Positions 10,366-19,772 of a DNA stretch of 64,000 nt are shown in pieces. Below the pieces are notes generated by a model. That model saw nothing but the letters and a program-made list of their open reading frames with translations. It did not search any database and had not been told where the DNA came from. Positions within the stretch are counted from its first letter, which is position 1, and each line of letters starts with the position of its first letter. Made by a program: the position numbers and the translations under genes. The DNA is from Hymenobacter qilianensis (GTDB lineage Bacteria; Bacteroidota; Bacteroidia; Cytophagales; Hymenobacteraceae): positions 2,232,001-2,296,000 of the forward strand of contig NZ_CP060784.1 in NCBI RefSeq assembly GCF_014489555.1, written 5' to 3'.

Positions 10366-11427
10366 CTAGAGATGCACGCCAAACTTGCGGCCAACCGTTT
10401 CCAGATCCTGCACTACAGTTTCGAGTAAAGGAATGCCCCCCAGCAGGCGTTCCGCAGCCATTTCGCGCTCCGGGTCGCCGGGAATAAGGACTTGCTGTCC
10501 GTCCACGGCACGGGCCTGGCGGAAAGTGGAAATCCAGTTATCCATATGCGCTTTGAATTCCGTAGCCGGGCGGAAAGCATCGACGCGCATGGCTCCAAAA
10601 AAATGGCCGATGCCCTGGCCCACCGGGTCGGCGGGCGGCTGGAGAAAGGCAACAAAAGGCGGCACCCACGGTCCATAGTTAGCGCCCGACAGCACCGCCG
10701 AGAAAATATCGACCACACTGCCTAAGCAGTAGCCTTTGTGCGACCCGGTTTCGCCGCCCAGCGGCAATAAAGCGCCGCCGTCTTTCAGCTCATTCGGGTT
10801 AGTAGAAGATTGCCCCTGCGCATCCTGAATCCAGCCGGTAGGCGCAGGCTGCTGCTTACGCTGCAAAATCTCAAGCTTACCATTAGCGGCCGTCGTGGTG
10901 GCAAAGTCAGCCACAAAATCGGGCTGCTCGCCGGCCGGGATGGCCACGGCAATGGGATTGGTGCCCAAAAGCCGATCGAGCGAGTGAGTAGGCGCTACCA
11001 AAGGGCTGGCATTGGTCATGGCAATCCCAATCATATCGTGGGCCAGCGATTTCATGGCATGGTAGCCCGCAATACCAAAGTGGTTGGAGTTTTTCACCGA
11101 AACCCAGCCTGTGCCCGCAATACGCGCTTTTTCCAAAGCCACCTGCATCGCCTTGGGTGCCACCACCAAGCCTAGGCCACCATCGCCATCTACTACAGCC
11201 GTGCTGGGCGTTTCATACACTACACCCACCCGCGGTGTCGGATTGATACGACCTGCTTCCCAAAGACGCACGTAGCCAATAAGCCGCGCCACGCCATGCG
11301 AGTCGATACCGCGTAGGTCGGCTGCCAGCAGCGCTTCCGTGGCCGTAGTAGCGTCGGCTTCGGGGCAGCCAATACTGCGAAAGACGGCCTCGGTAAACGT
11401 GAACAGGTGATTATAGGAAAAGATCAT
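10366..11427 (-). CDS. Malate/L-lactate dehydrogenase family (Ldh_2) oxidoreductase
   Basis: A 353-residue NAD(P)-dependent 2-hydroxyacid dehydrogenase of the YbiC/ComC/AllD family, unrelated to the Rossmann-fold MDH. Diagnostic segments are ADLRGIDSHGVARLIGYV near residue 35, VSVKNSNHFGIAGYHAM near 115, TNPIAVAIPAG and DFATTTAANGK near 165, and GSHKGYCLGSVVDIFSAVLSGA near 225. The substrate cannot be fixed from sequence; malate, lactate and ureidoglycolate are options. It converges with the L,D-transpeptidase gene and appears to be a single-gene unit. Confidence 0.9.
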   Translation of the reverse strand: MIFSYNHLFTFTEAVFRSIGCPEADATTATEALLAADLRGIDSHGVARLIGYVRLWEAGRINPTPRVGVVYETPSTAVVDGDGGLGLVVAPKAMQVALEKARIAGTGWVSVKNSNHFGIAGYHAMKSLAHDMIGIAMTNASPLVAPTHSLDRLLGTNPIAVAIPAGEQPDFVADFATTTAANGKLEILQRKQQPAPTGWIQDAQGQSSTNPNELKDGGALLPLGGETGSHKGYCLGSVVDIFSAVLSGANYGPWVPPFVAFLQPPADPVGQGIGHFFGAMRVDAFRPATEFKAHMDNWISTFRQARAVDGQQVLIPGDPEREMAAERLLGGIPLLETVVQDLETVGRKFGVHL

Positions 11428-11575
11428 AGCAGGAAAATAGCAGCAAGCTCTGCCGTGTAGTCAGGAATTAAACAGGAAACTGCGAAGCTGTAGGCGCAGA
11501 ATAGGGGAGAGGGCGGCTGGGGGGCAAATTTCGCCTATCAACCCAAATAGAGTGCTGGCGCTGAATTGCTTGGAC

Positions 11576-12535
11576 TTAGGCGCTCAGAATCTCTGCCAGT
11601 AAACCTTCCTTCAGGGCATAAGTTGAGGCCCTTATGTTGGAATCGGTGAGTTGGTAGGTTGTCAGGATGAAATCAACCAGCACGCAGGCCACCACAATCA
11701 TATCGGCGCGCATGGGCGTCATGCCGGGCATAACCAGGCGCTGGGCATGGGTGGTGGTGAGCAGCAGGTCGTAGCTTTGATAGAAGCTCTGAAGCGTAAT
11801 TTCGGTAACGGGCGGCGGCATTTCGGGGCGAAACTCGTTGCGCTGAGCTGCCTGCAAATCCCCCAGCGTATCAAATGTGCCGGAAGCGCCCACCAAGCCA
11901 ACCGGGCGGAACTGATGCACGGCCGCTGTCAGCGGCGCGAGCTGCTCGGCCAGATAAGCCTGCTCAGCGCGTACATCATCGGCCGTGAGCGGATCGTGCT
12001 TGAAAAACAAGTCAAGCAGCCGCTGCGCCCCGATTTCAAAGCTTTGTTTCCAGAAAATGGTGTCCTCGTTGGCAATAATGAACTCGACGCTCCCGCCGCC
12101 AATATCTACCAGCAGGTGCGGCGTGTGGCCGAGCGCCACGGCTTGCCGCATGCCTTTGCAGATCAGCTCCGCTTCCCGGTCACCCGGAATAATATCGACT
12201 TTTATGCCTGTCTGCTCGAAAATATCCTCGGTCAGCTCCACGCCGTTGCGGGCGCTGCGCACGGCGCTGGTAGCAGTAGCATGTACATCCGTAACCTGAT
12301 GCAGCTCTATTTCCTCCTGAAAAGCCGTCAGCGTGTGCAACGCCCGCGCATACGCCTCCGGCGCGATTTCGCCGCTGCTGATACCGCCTTCGCCCAGTTT
12401 TACGCCCACTTTGGTACGCAGCAGTATGGTGGCCTCGGCATCGGAGCCCGTGGGGGGCATTTCTACGATGAGCAGGTGAAACGTGTTGGTGCCCATGTCA
12501 ATCAGGGCCAGACGCGGCGTTTTGGTCATTGTCAT
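11576..12535 (-). CDS. Ppx/GppA-family phosphatase
   Basis: About 319 residues in the ASKHA fold. The phosphate-binding loops are visible: ALIDMGTNTFHLLIVE at the N-terminus and LLVDIGGGSVEFII near residue 135. A central ATATSAVRSARNG segment is also typical. Family members hydrolyse inorganic polyphosphate or pppGpp; at this size it has only the catalytic core and no HD extension. The start at 12535 or 12529 fits better than 12571. Confidence 0.9.
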   Translation of the reverse strand: MTMTKTPRLALIDMGTNTFHLLIVEMPPTGSDAEATILLRTKVGVKLGEGGISSGEIAPEAYARALHTLTAFQEEIELHQVTDVHATATSAVRSARNGVELTEDIFEQTGIKVDIIPGDREAELICKGMRQAVALGHTPHLLVDIGGGSVEFIIANEDTIFWKQSFEIGAQRLLDLFFKHDPLTADDVRAEQAYLAEQLAPLTAAVHQFRPVGLVGASGTFDTLGDLQAAQRNEFRPEMPPPVTEITLQSFYQSYDLLLTTTHAQRLVMPGMTPMRADMIVVACVLVDFILTTYQLTDSNIRASTYALKEGLLAEILSA

Positions 12536-12580
12536 GGGGTATGAATTCAGTGAAAGGCCCACCTTCCGCAAAGTGTGAGC

Positions 12581-13462
12581 TTAGGAGCTAAACCGGCAAA
12601 ATGTGCCGAGCGGCAGCTTGCGCTGGCCTTGGTCGTGCAGATAAATCTCGCCGATTTCGCGGGTACCTCGAATAGCCGGAAAAATATCGGCCACCAGATT
12701 ATCCAGAATAAGCGCCGAGAAGCCCAGCGAGTACAAGTTGATCAGAAAAAAATGATCCTGCGGGTCTAGCAGCTCTTTGCAGAGCTTAAGTAGCTCGTTC
12801 AGCTCATCTTCCAGTTGCCACTTCTCTCCATTCGGGCCACGGCCGTAGGCGGGCGGATCGAGGATGAGGCCCTGGTATTTGCTGCCGCGCTTTACTTCGC
12901 GCCGTACATACTTCATGGCATCTTCCACCAGCCAGCGCACGCCATCGAGCTGACTGGCTTCCATGTTGTCGCGGGCCCAGAAGTTTACTTGCTTCACCGA
13001 GTCGAGGTGAGTGACATCGGCGCCGGCGGCCCGGGCAGCCAGGGTGGCCGCGCCGGTATAGGCAAAAAGGTTAAGTACCCGTGGCTGCGCGGCCTTGCGC
13101 TGTTTGGTTTGCTCAAAAATGAAGCGCCAGTTAGGGTCCTGCTCCGGAAACAGGCCCACGTGCTTAAAGGCCGACAAGCCCAGGCGAAAGCGCAAATGCA
13201 GGTCGCCTTGGTCATAATTAATGACCCATTGCTCGGGCATACCGGGCTTCAGCTGCCACTGCCCGCGCTCCTGGCTGCCTTTTTCGCGGCGAAACGTGGC
13301 GTGGGCGCGTTCCCATTCGCTGGGGGGCAAATGCTGGTCCCAGATGGCCTGGGGCTCGGGTCGGGCCAGCACGTAGCGCCCGAAGCGTTCGAGCTTTTCG
13401 AAGTTGCCCGCGTCGAGCAGTTCATAATCGGGCCAGGTGCCGGTAGTGAGGAAGGAATACAT
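12581..13462 (-). CDS. Class I SAM-dependent methyltransferase, RlmI-like
   Basis: 293 residues from the ATG at 13462 (MYSFLTTGTWPDYELLD). The SAM site is VLNLFAYTGAATLAAR near residue 125, followed by VTHLDSVKQVNFWARDN and the catalytic-type motif LILDPPAYGRG near residue 205. It resembles the C-terminal methyltransferase half of RlmI-type 23S rRNA cytosine methyltransferases but lacks an obvious PUA domain. The RNA target is inference. It lies close upstream of the Ppx/GppA gene on the same strand. Confidence 0.85.
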   Translation of the reverse strand: MYSFLTTGTWPDYELLDAGNFEKLERFGRYVLARPEPQAIWDQHLPPSEWERAHATFRREKGSQERGQWQLKPGMPEQWVINYDQGDLHLRFRLGLSAFKHVGLFPEQDPNWRFIFEQTKQRKAAQPRVLNLFAYTGAATLAARAAGADVTHLDSVKQVNFWARDNMEASQLDGVRWLVEDAMKYVRREVKRGSKYQGLILDPPAYGRGPNGEKWQLEDELNELLKLCKELLDPQDHFFLINLYSLGFSALILDNLVADIFPAIRGTREIGEIYLHDQGQRKLPLGTFCRFSS

Positions 13463-13596
13463 AAGGCGTCGTGAAGCTGCCGCTGGGCAGGCAGCCAAAG
13501 GTAAGGCAGTCGCGTAAGCTTTGTGTTGATCGTGTTATTTTAGGAGCTGCGGCTACAGTATAGCGTTTACTCTGAACCTCTATTACGTTGCCTACT

Positions 13597-14124
13597 ATGA
13601 CTACTTCGCAAGCTAACGTGAATGAAACCGCGCGCATTGTTGACCAGCTTCAACGTGCCTTCGATGGATATGCCTGGTCGGGCCCGTCGTTGCTGACTAC
13701 TCTGCAGGGCTTGAATGCTACGCAAGCAGCAACTCGGCTACTGCCTCAGGCGCACTGTATTTGGGAAATCGTATTGCACCTAACAGCCTGGATAGAAACG
13801 GTGCAGCAGCGCACACAGCAAGATAAACTGATAGAACTATCAGCGGCTGCCGATTGGCCTCCCATTCCATCCAGCGCTGATGAGGCCACGTGGCAACAAG
13901 CGCTAACTGGTTTGCGCCAAGCTCATACCCACTTGATCAACACGGTAACTCAATTAACCGATACCGACCTTGAGCGGCAGCTAGGCGGGTCCCGCGACCA
14001 TGAGCAGGGTGGTGGAGTGAGCTACTATGTAACACTCCACTATGTAACACTCCACGGGCTCGTACAGCATAATTTGTATCATGCTGGTCAGATTGCCTTA
14101 TTACGAAAGGGACTTGTTCCGTAA
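13597..14124 (+). CDS. DinB-family protein
   Basis: 175 residues from ATG 13597; a TTG at 13588 is possible but weaker. A four-helix DinB fold is indicated by the first helix (TARIVDQLQRAFDGYAW), a metal-ligand type His in CIWEIVLHLTAWIETV, and the closing HNLYHAGQIALLRK. DinB proteins often act as thiol-dependent metalloenzymes; here the substrate is unknown. A perfect 15-base duplication lies just before the last helix. Confidence 0.85.
   Translation: MTTSQANVNETARIVDQLQRAFDGYAWSGPSLLTTLQGLNATQAATRLLPQAHCIWEIVLHLTAWIETVQQRTQQDKLIELSAAADWPPIPSSADEATWQQALTGLRQAHTHLINTVTQLTDTDLERQLGGSRDHEQGGGVSYYVTLHYVTLHGLVQHNLYHAGQIALLRKGLVP
14026..14055 (+). repeat. Perfect 15-base tandem duplication inside the DinB gene
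   Basis: TATGTAACACTCCAC occurs twice in a row (14026-14040, 14041-14055), adding five residues in frame (YVTLHYVTLH). It sits just before the conserved HNLYHAGQ helix. Confidence 0.95.
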
Positions 14125-14180
14125 TACCAGTTGATAACCCAGAAGTAGAGTTTACCACCCATAAATGCGACCTTTGCCCT

Positions 14181-14975
14181 ATGACACTTCGTTTCTTTAA
14201 ATACCAGGGCACCGGCAACGACTTTGTGATGGTGGATGACCGTGAGCGGCAGTTTGATGAGAGCAATCATCAGCTGGTGCGGCGCCTCTGTGACCGGCGG
14301 CTTGGAATTGGAGCCGATGGCCTGATTCTGCTGCGTCTGCACCCCGACTACGATTTCGAGATGGTGTATTTCAATGCTGACGGGTATCTGGGTTCGATGT
14401 GTGGCAATGGCGGGCGCTGTACAGTAGCTTTCGCCCACCACTTAGGAGTTATTGAAAATGAAACCCGCTTCATTGCCGCAGACGGTGCGCACGAAGCACA
14501 CATAGAAACTGATGGTACCGTAAACCTGCGCATGCAGGATGTGCTGGGCCAGCAGGAGATAAGTGAAGACGGCGTCTTTCTGAATACGGGCTCGCCCCAT
14601 ATTGTGCGGTTTCTGGATCCAAGCCGTTTGGCCGAGCTAAATGTGGTGAGTGAGGGCCGGGCCATTCGCTACAACGAGCGGTTTCGGGAACGCGGCACGA
14701 ACGTAAACTTTGCAGAAATGCCCCCCACACCCGATTTGCCTTGGCAGGTGCGTACCTACGAGCGGGGCGTGGAAGACGAAACCCTTTCCTGTGGAACCGG
14801 CGTGACAGCCGTTGCGCTGGCTGCGTCCCGGCGCGGAGCCGTGAGCCCCGTGAACTTGCGTACCCCCGGCGGCGACCTACGGGTAGCATTCGAAGCGCTG
14901 CCTGATGGCTCCTTCACCAATATTTACCTCAGCGGTCCGGCCCTACGCGTATTTGAGGGCAGCATAGATGTATAG
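14181..14975 (+). CDS. dapF: Diaminopimelate epimerase
   Basis: Interconverts LL- and meso-diaminopimelate for lysine and peptidoglycan synthesis. The 264-residue protein has both catalytic cysteines in context: SMCGNGGRCTV near residue 75 and LSCGTGVTAVA near residue 205. It also has KYQGTGNDFVM at the N-terminus and GTNVNFAEM. GACCTTTG lies six bases upstream of the ATG (14169-14176), suggesting a very short leader. The GNAT gene follows on the same strand. Confidence 0.97.
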   Translation: MTLRFFKYQGTGNDFVMVDDRERQFDESNHQLVRRLCDRRLGIGADGLILLRLHPDYDFEMVYFNADGYLGSMCGNGGRCTVAFAHHLGVIENETRFIAADGAHEAHIETDGTVNLRMQDVLGQQEISEDGVFLNTGSPHIVRFLDPSRLAELNVVSEGRAIRYNERFRERGTNVNFAEMPPTPDLPWQVRTYERGVEDETLSCGTGVTAVALAASRRGAVSPVNLRTPGGDLRVAFEALPDGSFTNIYLSGPALRVFEGSIDV

Positions 14976-15036
14976 TCGCCAGATATTTTGCCCCAGTCGA
15001 TTGGTAACGGCTGCTGAGCTTATCGATTTTAGGTCA

Positions 15037-15549
15037 ATGGCATCTACCCCGATTTTTCTGCGCGCCCTTGAGGATTCCGATCTGGAGTTTCTGTACGCAT
15101 TGGAGAATGACCGCGATATATGGGGGGTGTCAGATACCATGGCGCCCGTGTCGCGCTATGCGTTGCGTGATTACTTAGCTCATGCCGCCGCCGATTTCTA
15201 CGAAGTGCGCCAGCTACGGCTAGTTATCTGCGCTCAGACGGATGGGCGAGCCGTGGGCATCCTCGATATATTCGACTTTCAGCCGTTACACCTGCGGGCT
15301 GGGCTGGGCATTACGGTGCTGAGCACTGAAAGGCGGCGTGGTTTTGCTTTGGCCGCACTAGCCGCAGGTTTAGATTACGCTCGTCTCACCTTGCGCCTGC
15401 ATCAACTATATTGTACAGTAGCGGCTACCAACCAAGCCAGTTTGCGTCTGTTCCAGAAAGCTGGTTTTCGGCGGGTTGGCGTTCGGAAGGATTGGCTACG
15501 GACTGCTGGTGGGTGGGATGATGCTGTTGAGCTTCAAAAGGTATTATAA
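15037..15549 (+). CDS. GNAT-family N-acetyltransferase
   Basis: 170 residues from ATG 15037 (MASTPIFLRALEDSDLEFLY). The frame upstream to 14968 overlaps dapF and is not conserved-looking. The acetyl-CoA region is seen as LGITVLSTERRRGFALAAL near residue 93, followed by ATNQASLRLFQKAGFRRVGVRKDW, the SpeG/RimJ type. The acceptor may be an amine or protein N-terminus; the sequence does not decide. Confidence 0.9.
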   Translation: MASTPIFLRALEDSDLEFLYALENDRDIWGVSDTMAPVSRYALRDYLAHAAADFYEVRQLRLVICAQTDGRAVGILDIFDFQPLHLRAGLGITVLSTERRRGFALAALAAGLDYARLTLRLHQLYCTVAATNQASLRLFQKAGFRRVGVRKDWLRTAGGWDDAVELQKVL

Positions 15550-15774
15550 TAACTACTGTATAAGGCAATTAGTAGCGGGTTAAGTACTTACAGATTTTAT
15601 AACCAAGTAGGATAAGAACTAGTGTTGAGGTTGTTTTTTGCTAATTAAAATAGCATTAAAGTAGAGGTATCCTTTTTAGCAAATAGCCGTATAGATCAAG
15701 TGTTGTAGCACCGGAGAATTATACTGTTGAGTTAGCGCTTCCGGTTTACCACGATACTTTCTAGCCATTTGTCT

Positions 15775-16997
15775 ATGCCGATTCCTACCTCGGCGGGAAC
15801 GCCTACGCGCGCTTCAGCCTCAGTGTCAACCCAAACTCCTGCTTCTTCCCAAACGATTACCCATACTCCTTCCTCTTACACCTTACCAGATCTGGTTTGC
15901 TTTGCGCACCTGCATTGGGATTTTGTATGGCAGCGTCCTCAGCATTTACTGTCGCGTTTTGCGCAGTACGGCCGGGTTTTCTATGTAGAAGAGCCATTTG
16001 TGCACGGCGATGACGCGTCTCTTGAAGCACACTTCGAAATAAAAGAGCGTCAGAATGGAGTGAAAGTGCTGGTAGCTCACCTGCCAGCCGGCCTTAGTGA
16101 GGAAGCTACTGATCAGGCTCAAGCGAAGCTGCTGACGCAGTATTTTGCTGAAAATAGCATCGATCAGTTCGTGTCGTGGTATTATACCCCGATGGCGTTG
16201 AGTAAGTCACGTCATTTGCAGGCGGCCCTCACCGTGTACGACTGCATGGACGAGTTGGCAAACTTCAAATTTGCCCCCCGCGGCTTCGTGAGTTGGAGCA
16301 GGAGCTTTTTGAGCGCGCCAGCCTAGTATTCACCGGAGGTCAAAGCCTGTACGAGGCCAAAAGCCTGCAGCACGCTGATGCGCACGCCTTCCCGAGCAGC
16401 ATTGATAAAGCCCATTTTGGCCAAGCCCGTGAAGCCGGCGTTGACCCTGCAGATCAGGCCATAATTGCACATCCTCGTGTCGGGTTCTTTGGCGTAGTCG
16501 ATGAGCGCCTGGATATTGAGTTGCTAGGCCAACTTGCTGAGGCGCATCCGGAGTGGCAGTTTGTCATTATCGGGCCGGTGGTGAAGATTGAGCAGGCCGC
16601 GCTGCCGCGTACTTCCAACATCCATTATCTGGGGGGCAAAGACTATAAGGAACTCCCTATGTATTTGCGGGGTTGGGATGTAGCTACGTTGCTTTTCGCT
16701 GATAATGAGAGCACAAAATTTATTTCGCCTACCAAAACGCCCGAATACCTAGCTGCGGGCAAACCGGTTGTCAGCACGCCTATTCGGGATGTAGTGCGGC
16801 CTTACGGAGAGTTGAACCTGGTACAGATCGCGGCGGCTGCCGACGAATTTGGACAAGCAATCGGGCGAGCATTAAAGCAAAAAGACGATGCCGAGTGGCT
16901 CGCTCGCACGGATGAGTATCTGGCAACCATTTCTTGGGACCGTACCTGGCAGGATATGGTAAACCTGATGCAGCAGCGCCTCGCCGACAAGAAATAA
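15775..16997 (+). CDS. Glycosyltransferase (GT4-like), frame broken once as read
   Basis: Reconstructs to 407 residues from ATG 15775. The first frame carries VCFAHLHWDFVWQRPQHLLSR and YDCMDEL and ends early at 16326. The second resumes at LEQELFERASLVFTGG and runs to 16997 with FIGPVVK-like and FISPTKTPEYLAAGKPVV segments, typical of GT-B glycosyltransferases. Adding one C to the C6 run at 16275-16280 joins them without a gap. The missing base lies in a TTTGCCCCCC word. It is first of a four-gene sugar cassette; donor and acceptor are unknown. Confidence 0.85.
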
Positions 16998-17092
16998 TTA
17001 GGACAAAACCGAATAAACGGTGGTCCTCGTAACTGATTAAACTTTAAATAGCCTCACCGCCCCTTATTCCTCACCAAAACACAAACTTAGCT

Positions 17093-18274
17093 ATGTTCGA
17101 TTATCTGATCGTTGGGGCCGGCTTCGCTGGCAGCGTACTAGCCGAACGGCTCGCTACCCGCTCTAACAAAAAAGTTTTGATTATTGATAAGCGCAACCAC
17201 ATTGCTGGTAACGCCTACGATCATTACAATGAGGACGGGGTGCTGGTGCACAAATATGGCCCCCACATCTTCCACACCAACTCCAAAGACGTATTCGAAT
17301 ACCTCTCCAATTTCACCGATTGGCGTCCGTATGAGCACCGCGTATTAGCCTCCGTCGATGGGCAGATGGTGCCCATGCCTATTAACCTGGACACCATTAA
17401 TAAGCTGTATGGCCTTAGCCTGAATAGCTTTGAAGTAGAGCAGTTTCTGGAGTCGTTAGCCGAAACCATTCCGGTTATCAAAACGTCGGAAGACGTGGTA
17501 GTAAGCAAGGTTGGCCGCGAGCTGTATGAGAAGTTCTTCAAGAACTACACGCGCAAGCAGTGGGGCATGGACCCTTCGGAGCTGGATAAGTCGGTGACCT
17601 CGCGCGTGCCTACCCGCACCAACCGCGACGACCGCTACTTCACCGATACCTACCAGGCGATGCCTCTGCACGGCTACACCCGGATGTTTGATAAGATGCT
17701 TGATCACCCGAACATCAAGGTGATGCTCAACACGGATTATCACGAAATTATCGACTTTGTGCCCTTCAAAGAAATCATCTTTACGGGTCCGGTTGATGAG
17801 TATTTCGACTTCAAGTTTGGTAAGCTGCCTTATCGCTCCTTGGAGTTCAAGCACGAGACGCTGAACATAGAGAAGTTCTTGGCTGCGCCGGTAGTTAATT
17901 ATCCTAACGAGCACCTGTACACGCGCATTACCGAGTTCAAGGCTCTCACCGGCCAGCAGCACCCCAAGACCAGCGTAGTGTATGAGTACCCGAAAGCTGA
18001 GGGAGACCCTTACTACCCAATTCCGCGCCTCGAAAACGCCGAATTATACAATAAGTACAAGAAGCTGGCCGACGAAACCCCCAATGTTCACTTTGTAGGT
18101 CGCTTGGCTACTTATAAGTACTACAACATGGACCAGGTGGTAGCGCAGGCGCTCACCTTGTATAAAAAGCTGACCGAGAAAACGGAAGAAGCTCAAAAAG
18201 TGAAAAAACCAGCCATTTCTGGCTCAACTTCGTTAGTAGAAAAACTGGTTTCCCGCGCTCCGGCGAAGGAGTAG
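17093..18274 (+). CDS. glf: UDP-galactopyranose mutase
   Basis: A flavoenzyme converting UDP-galactopyranose to UDP-galactofuranose. The 393 residues include the FAD-binding start YLIVGAGFAGSVLAERLA, KYGPHIFHTNS, NYTRKQWGMDPSEL, the active-site segment RDDRYFTDTYQAMP, KLPYRSLEFKHE and the C-terminal FVGRLATYKYYNMDQVV. Length and motifs match functional bacterial enzymes. Between a glycosyltransferase and a GH1-like gene, it implies a galactofuranose-containing product. The last 25 residues are a non-conserved tail. Confidence 0.96.
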   Translation: MFDYLIVGAGFAGSVLAERLATRSNKKVLIIDKRNHIAGNAYDHYNEDGVLVHKYGPHIFHTNSKDVFEYLSNFTDWRPYEHRVLASVDGQMVPMPINLDTINKLYGLSLNSFEVEQFLESLAETIPVIKTSEDVVVSKVGRELYEKFFKNYTRKQWGMDPSELDKSVTSRVPTRTNRDDRYFTDTYQAMPLHGYTRMFDKMLDHPNIKVMLNTDYHEIIDFVPFKEIIFTGPVDEYFDFKFGKLPYRSLEFKHETLNIEKFLAAPVVNYPNEHLYTRITEFKALTGQQHPKTSVVYEYPKAEGDPYYPIPRLENAELYNKYKKLADETPNVHFVGRLATYKYYNMDQVVAQALTLYKKLTEKTEEAQKVKKPAISGSTSLVEKLVSRAPAKE

Positions 18275-18302
18275 CGTTTTTAGTACAAACGGCTGTCAGA
18301 CG

Positions 18303-18395
18303 TCTGTCACCCTGCGTGGGCAACGAGTGGTTTATAAGTCAAAAAAGCCCCCGGCTCCTGACTTTTAACCTCCTCGCTCCGTGCAGGGTGACAGA
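18303..18395. repeat. Intergenic inverted repeat after glf
   Basis: TCTGTCACCCTGC at 18303-18315 is exactly complementary to GCAGGGTGACAGA at 18383-18395. Inside, AAGTCA at 18336-18341 pairs with TGACTT at 18359-18364. The nested stems could form an RNA structure or mark a dispersed palindromic repeat; no T-run follows. Confidence 0.7.
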
Positions 18396-18463
18396 GCTGT
18401 TTTCGGATGGTGCCAACTCAACAATTGTGTTGCAGGTGTAGGCAGCCATAAACCGATAGAAGG

Positions 18464-19769
18464 ATGGAAAAAGTAGACATGTGGGGGGCGTTGAGTGCAC
18501 CATACGACGAATTGGCGACGGATATTCCGACCAGCTTGTGAGTAGTGGTCACCGCACCCGAATGGAAGACTTGGACCAATTCGCTGAGTTAGGAATTAGT
18601 AAGCTGCGCTATCCCATACTCTGGGAGCAGGTAGCCCCGGAAAGTCTGGATAATCCGGACTGGACCTGGACCGACGAGCGCATGGCTCGTCTGCGTGAGC
18701 TGGGCATCGACCCTATCGTTACCTTACTACACCACGGCAGCGGCCCGCGCTACACGGCCCTGCACGAGGATAGCTTTGCGCCTGGCTTGGCGCGCTTTGC
18801 TCGTATGGTGGCCGAGCGCTATCCGTGGATAAAGCACTATACGCCCGTAAACGAGCCCCTGACCACGGCCCGCTTCAGTGGCCTCTACGGCATCTGGTAT
18901 CCGCATGCTTTCGATGATCACACCTTCGTCCGGATTCAGCTGAATCATATTAGGGGCGTGAGAGATGCGATGAAAGCTATTCGGGAGGTAAATCCGGAGG
19001 CTCAACTCGTACAGACCGAGGATCTGGGCAAAACGCATTGCACCCCGGGCCTGGCCTGGCAAGCCGAATTCGAGAACAACCGGCGCTGGCTCACGTTCGA
19101 CCTGCTCTGCGGCTACATTGATCGGCACCATCCCTTCTGGGGCTACCTGCGTGAGAATGGCGCGTCGGAGGCCGAACTGCTGGAACTTGCCAACGACCCG
19201 TTTCCGCCCGATATCTTGGGCATCAACTACTACATCACCAGTGAGCGGTTCCTGGACGAGAACCATCATCACTTTGACGAGCACCACTTGCGCCGCCGCC
19301 ACGGCCGCACCGATTATGTAGATGTAGAAGCCGTACGGGTGCGCTTGGTAGAGTTGGCCGGCCCTCACGACCTTTTGCTGGAGGCCTGGGAGCGGTATCA
19401 TTTACCCATTGCCATCACGGAGGTTCACCTCGACTGTACCCGCGAAGAGCAGATGCGCTGGCTGCAATATGCCTGGGACGCGGCCAATCAGCTGAAGGAA
19501 GAAGGCATCGACATGCGCGCCATCACCGTATGGTCCTTATTGGGCGCCTACGATTGGAACTCGCTGCTCACCCAGGAGGGCGCATTTTACGAAAGCGGCG
19601 TTTTTGATTTGCGGGGGGCACACCTCGCCCCACGGCGCTGTTCAAAATGGTGAAGGGCCTTGCTACGGAAGGCCACTATGATCATCCGCTACTACAATCT
19701 AAAGGCTGGTGGGAGCGCGAGGAGCGCTTTATCTATCACCATCATTGCCCTGTCGCTAAAGCATCTTGA
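18464..19769 (+). CDS. GH1-like glycosidase-fold protein, frame broken twice as read
   Basis: Reconstructs to 435 residues from ATG 18464 (MEKVDMWGGVECTIRRIGDG) to TGA 19767-19769. One extra G is needed in each of two G6 runs (18483-18488 and 19613-19618). The beta/alpha barrel of family 1 has the acid/base Glu in TPVNEPLTTARFSGLYG and the nucleophile-type Glu in AITEVHLDCTREEQ, plus LGAYDWNSLLT. Beyond the second break the C-terminus reads TALFKMVKGLATEGHYDHP. It shares frame with the RmlD-like gene, separated only by TGA and one codon. Substrate unknown. Confidence 0.85.
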
Positions 19770-19772
19770 CCT

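Noticed and set aside
11651..12544. A 297-codon open frame opposite the Ppx/GppA gene
   Set aside because: It is a mirror of a real gene in GC-rich DNA. Its sequence is Gly/His/Arg-rich with no domain, and many similar shadows exist opposite other genes.
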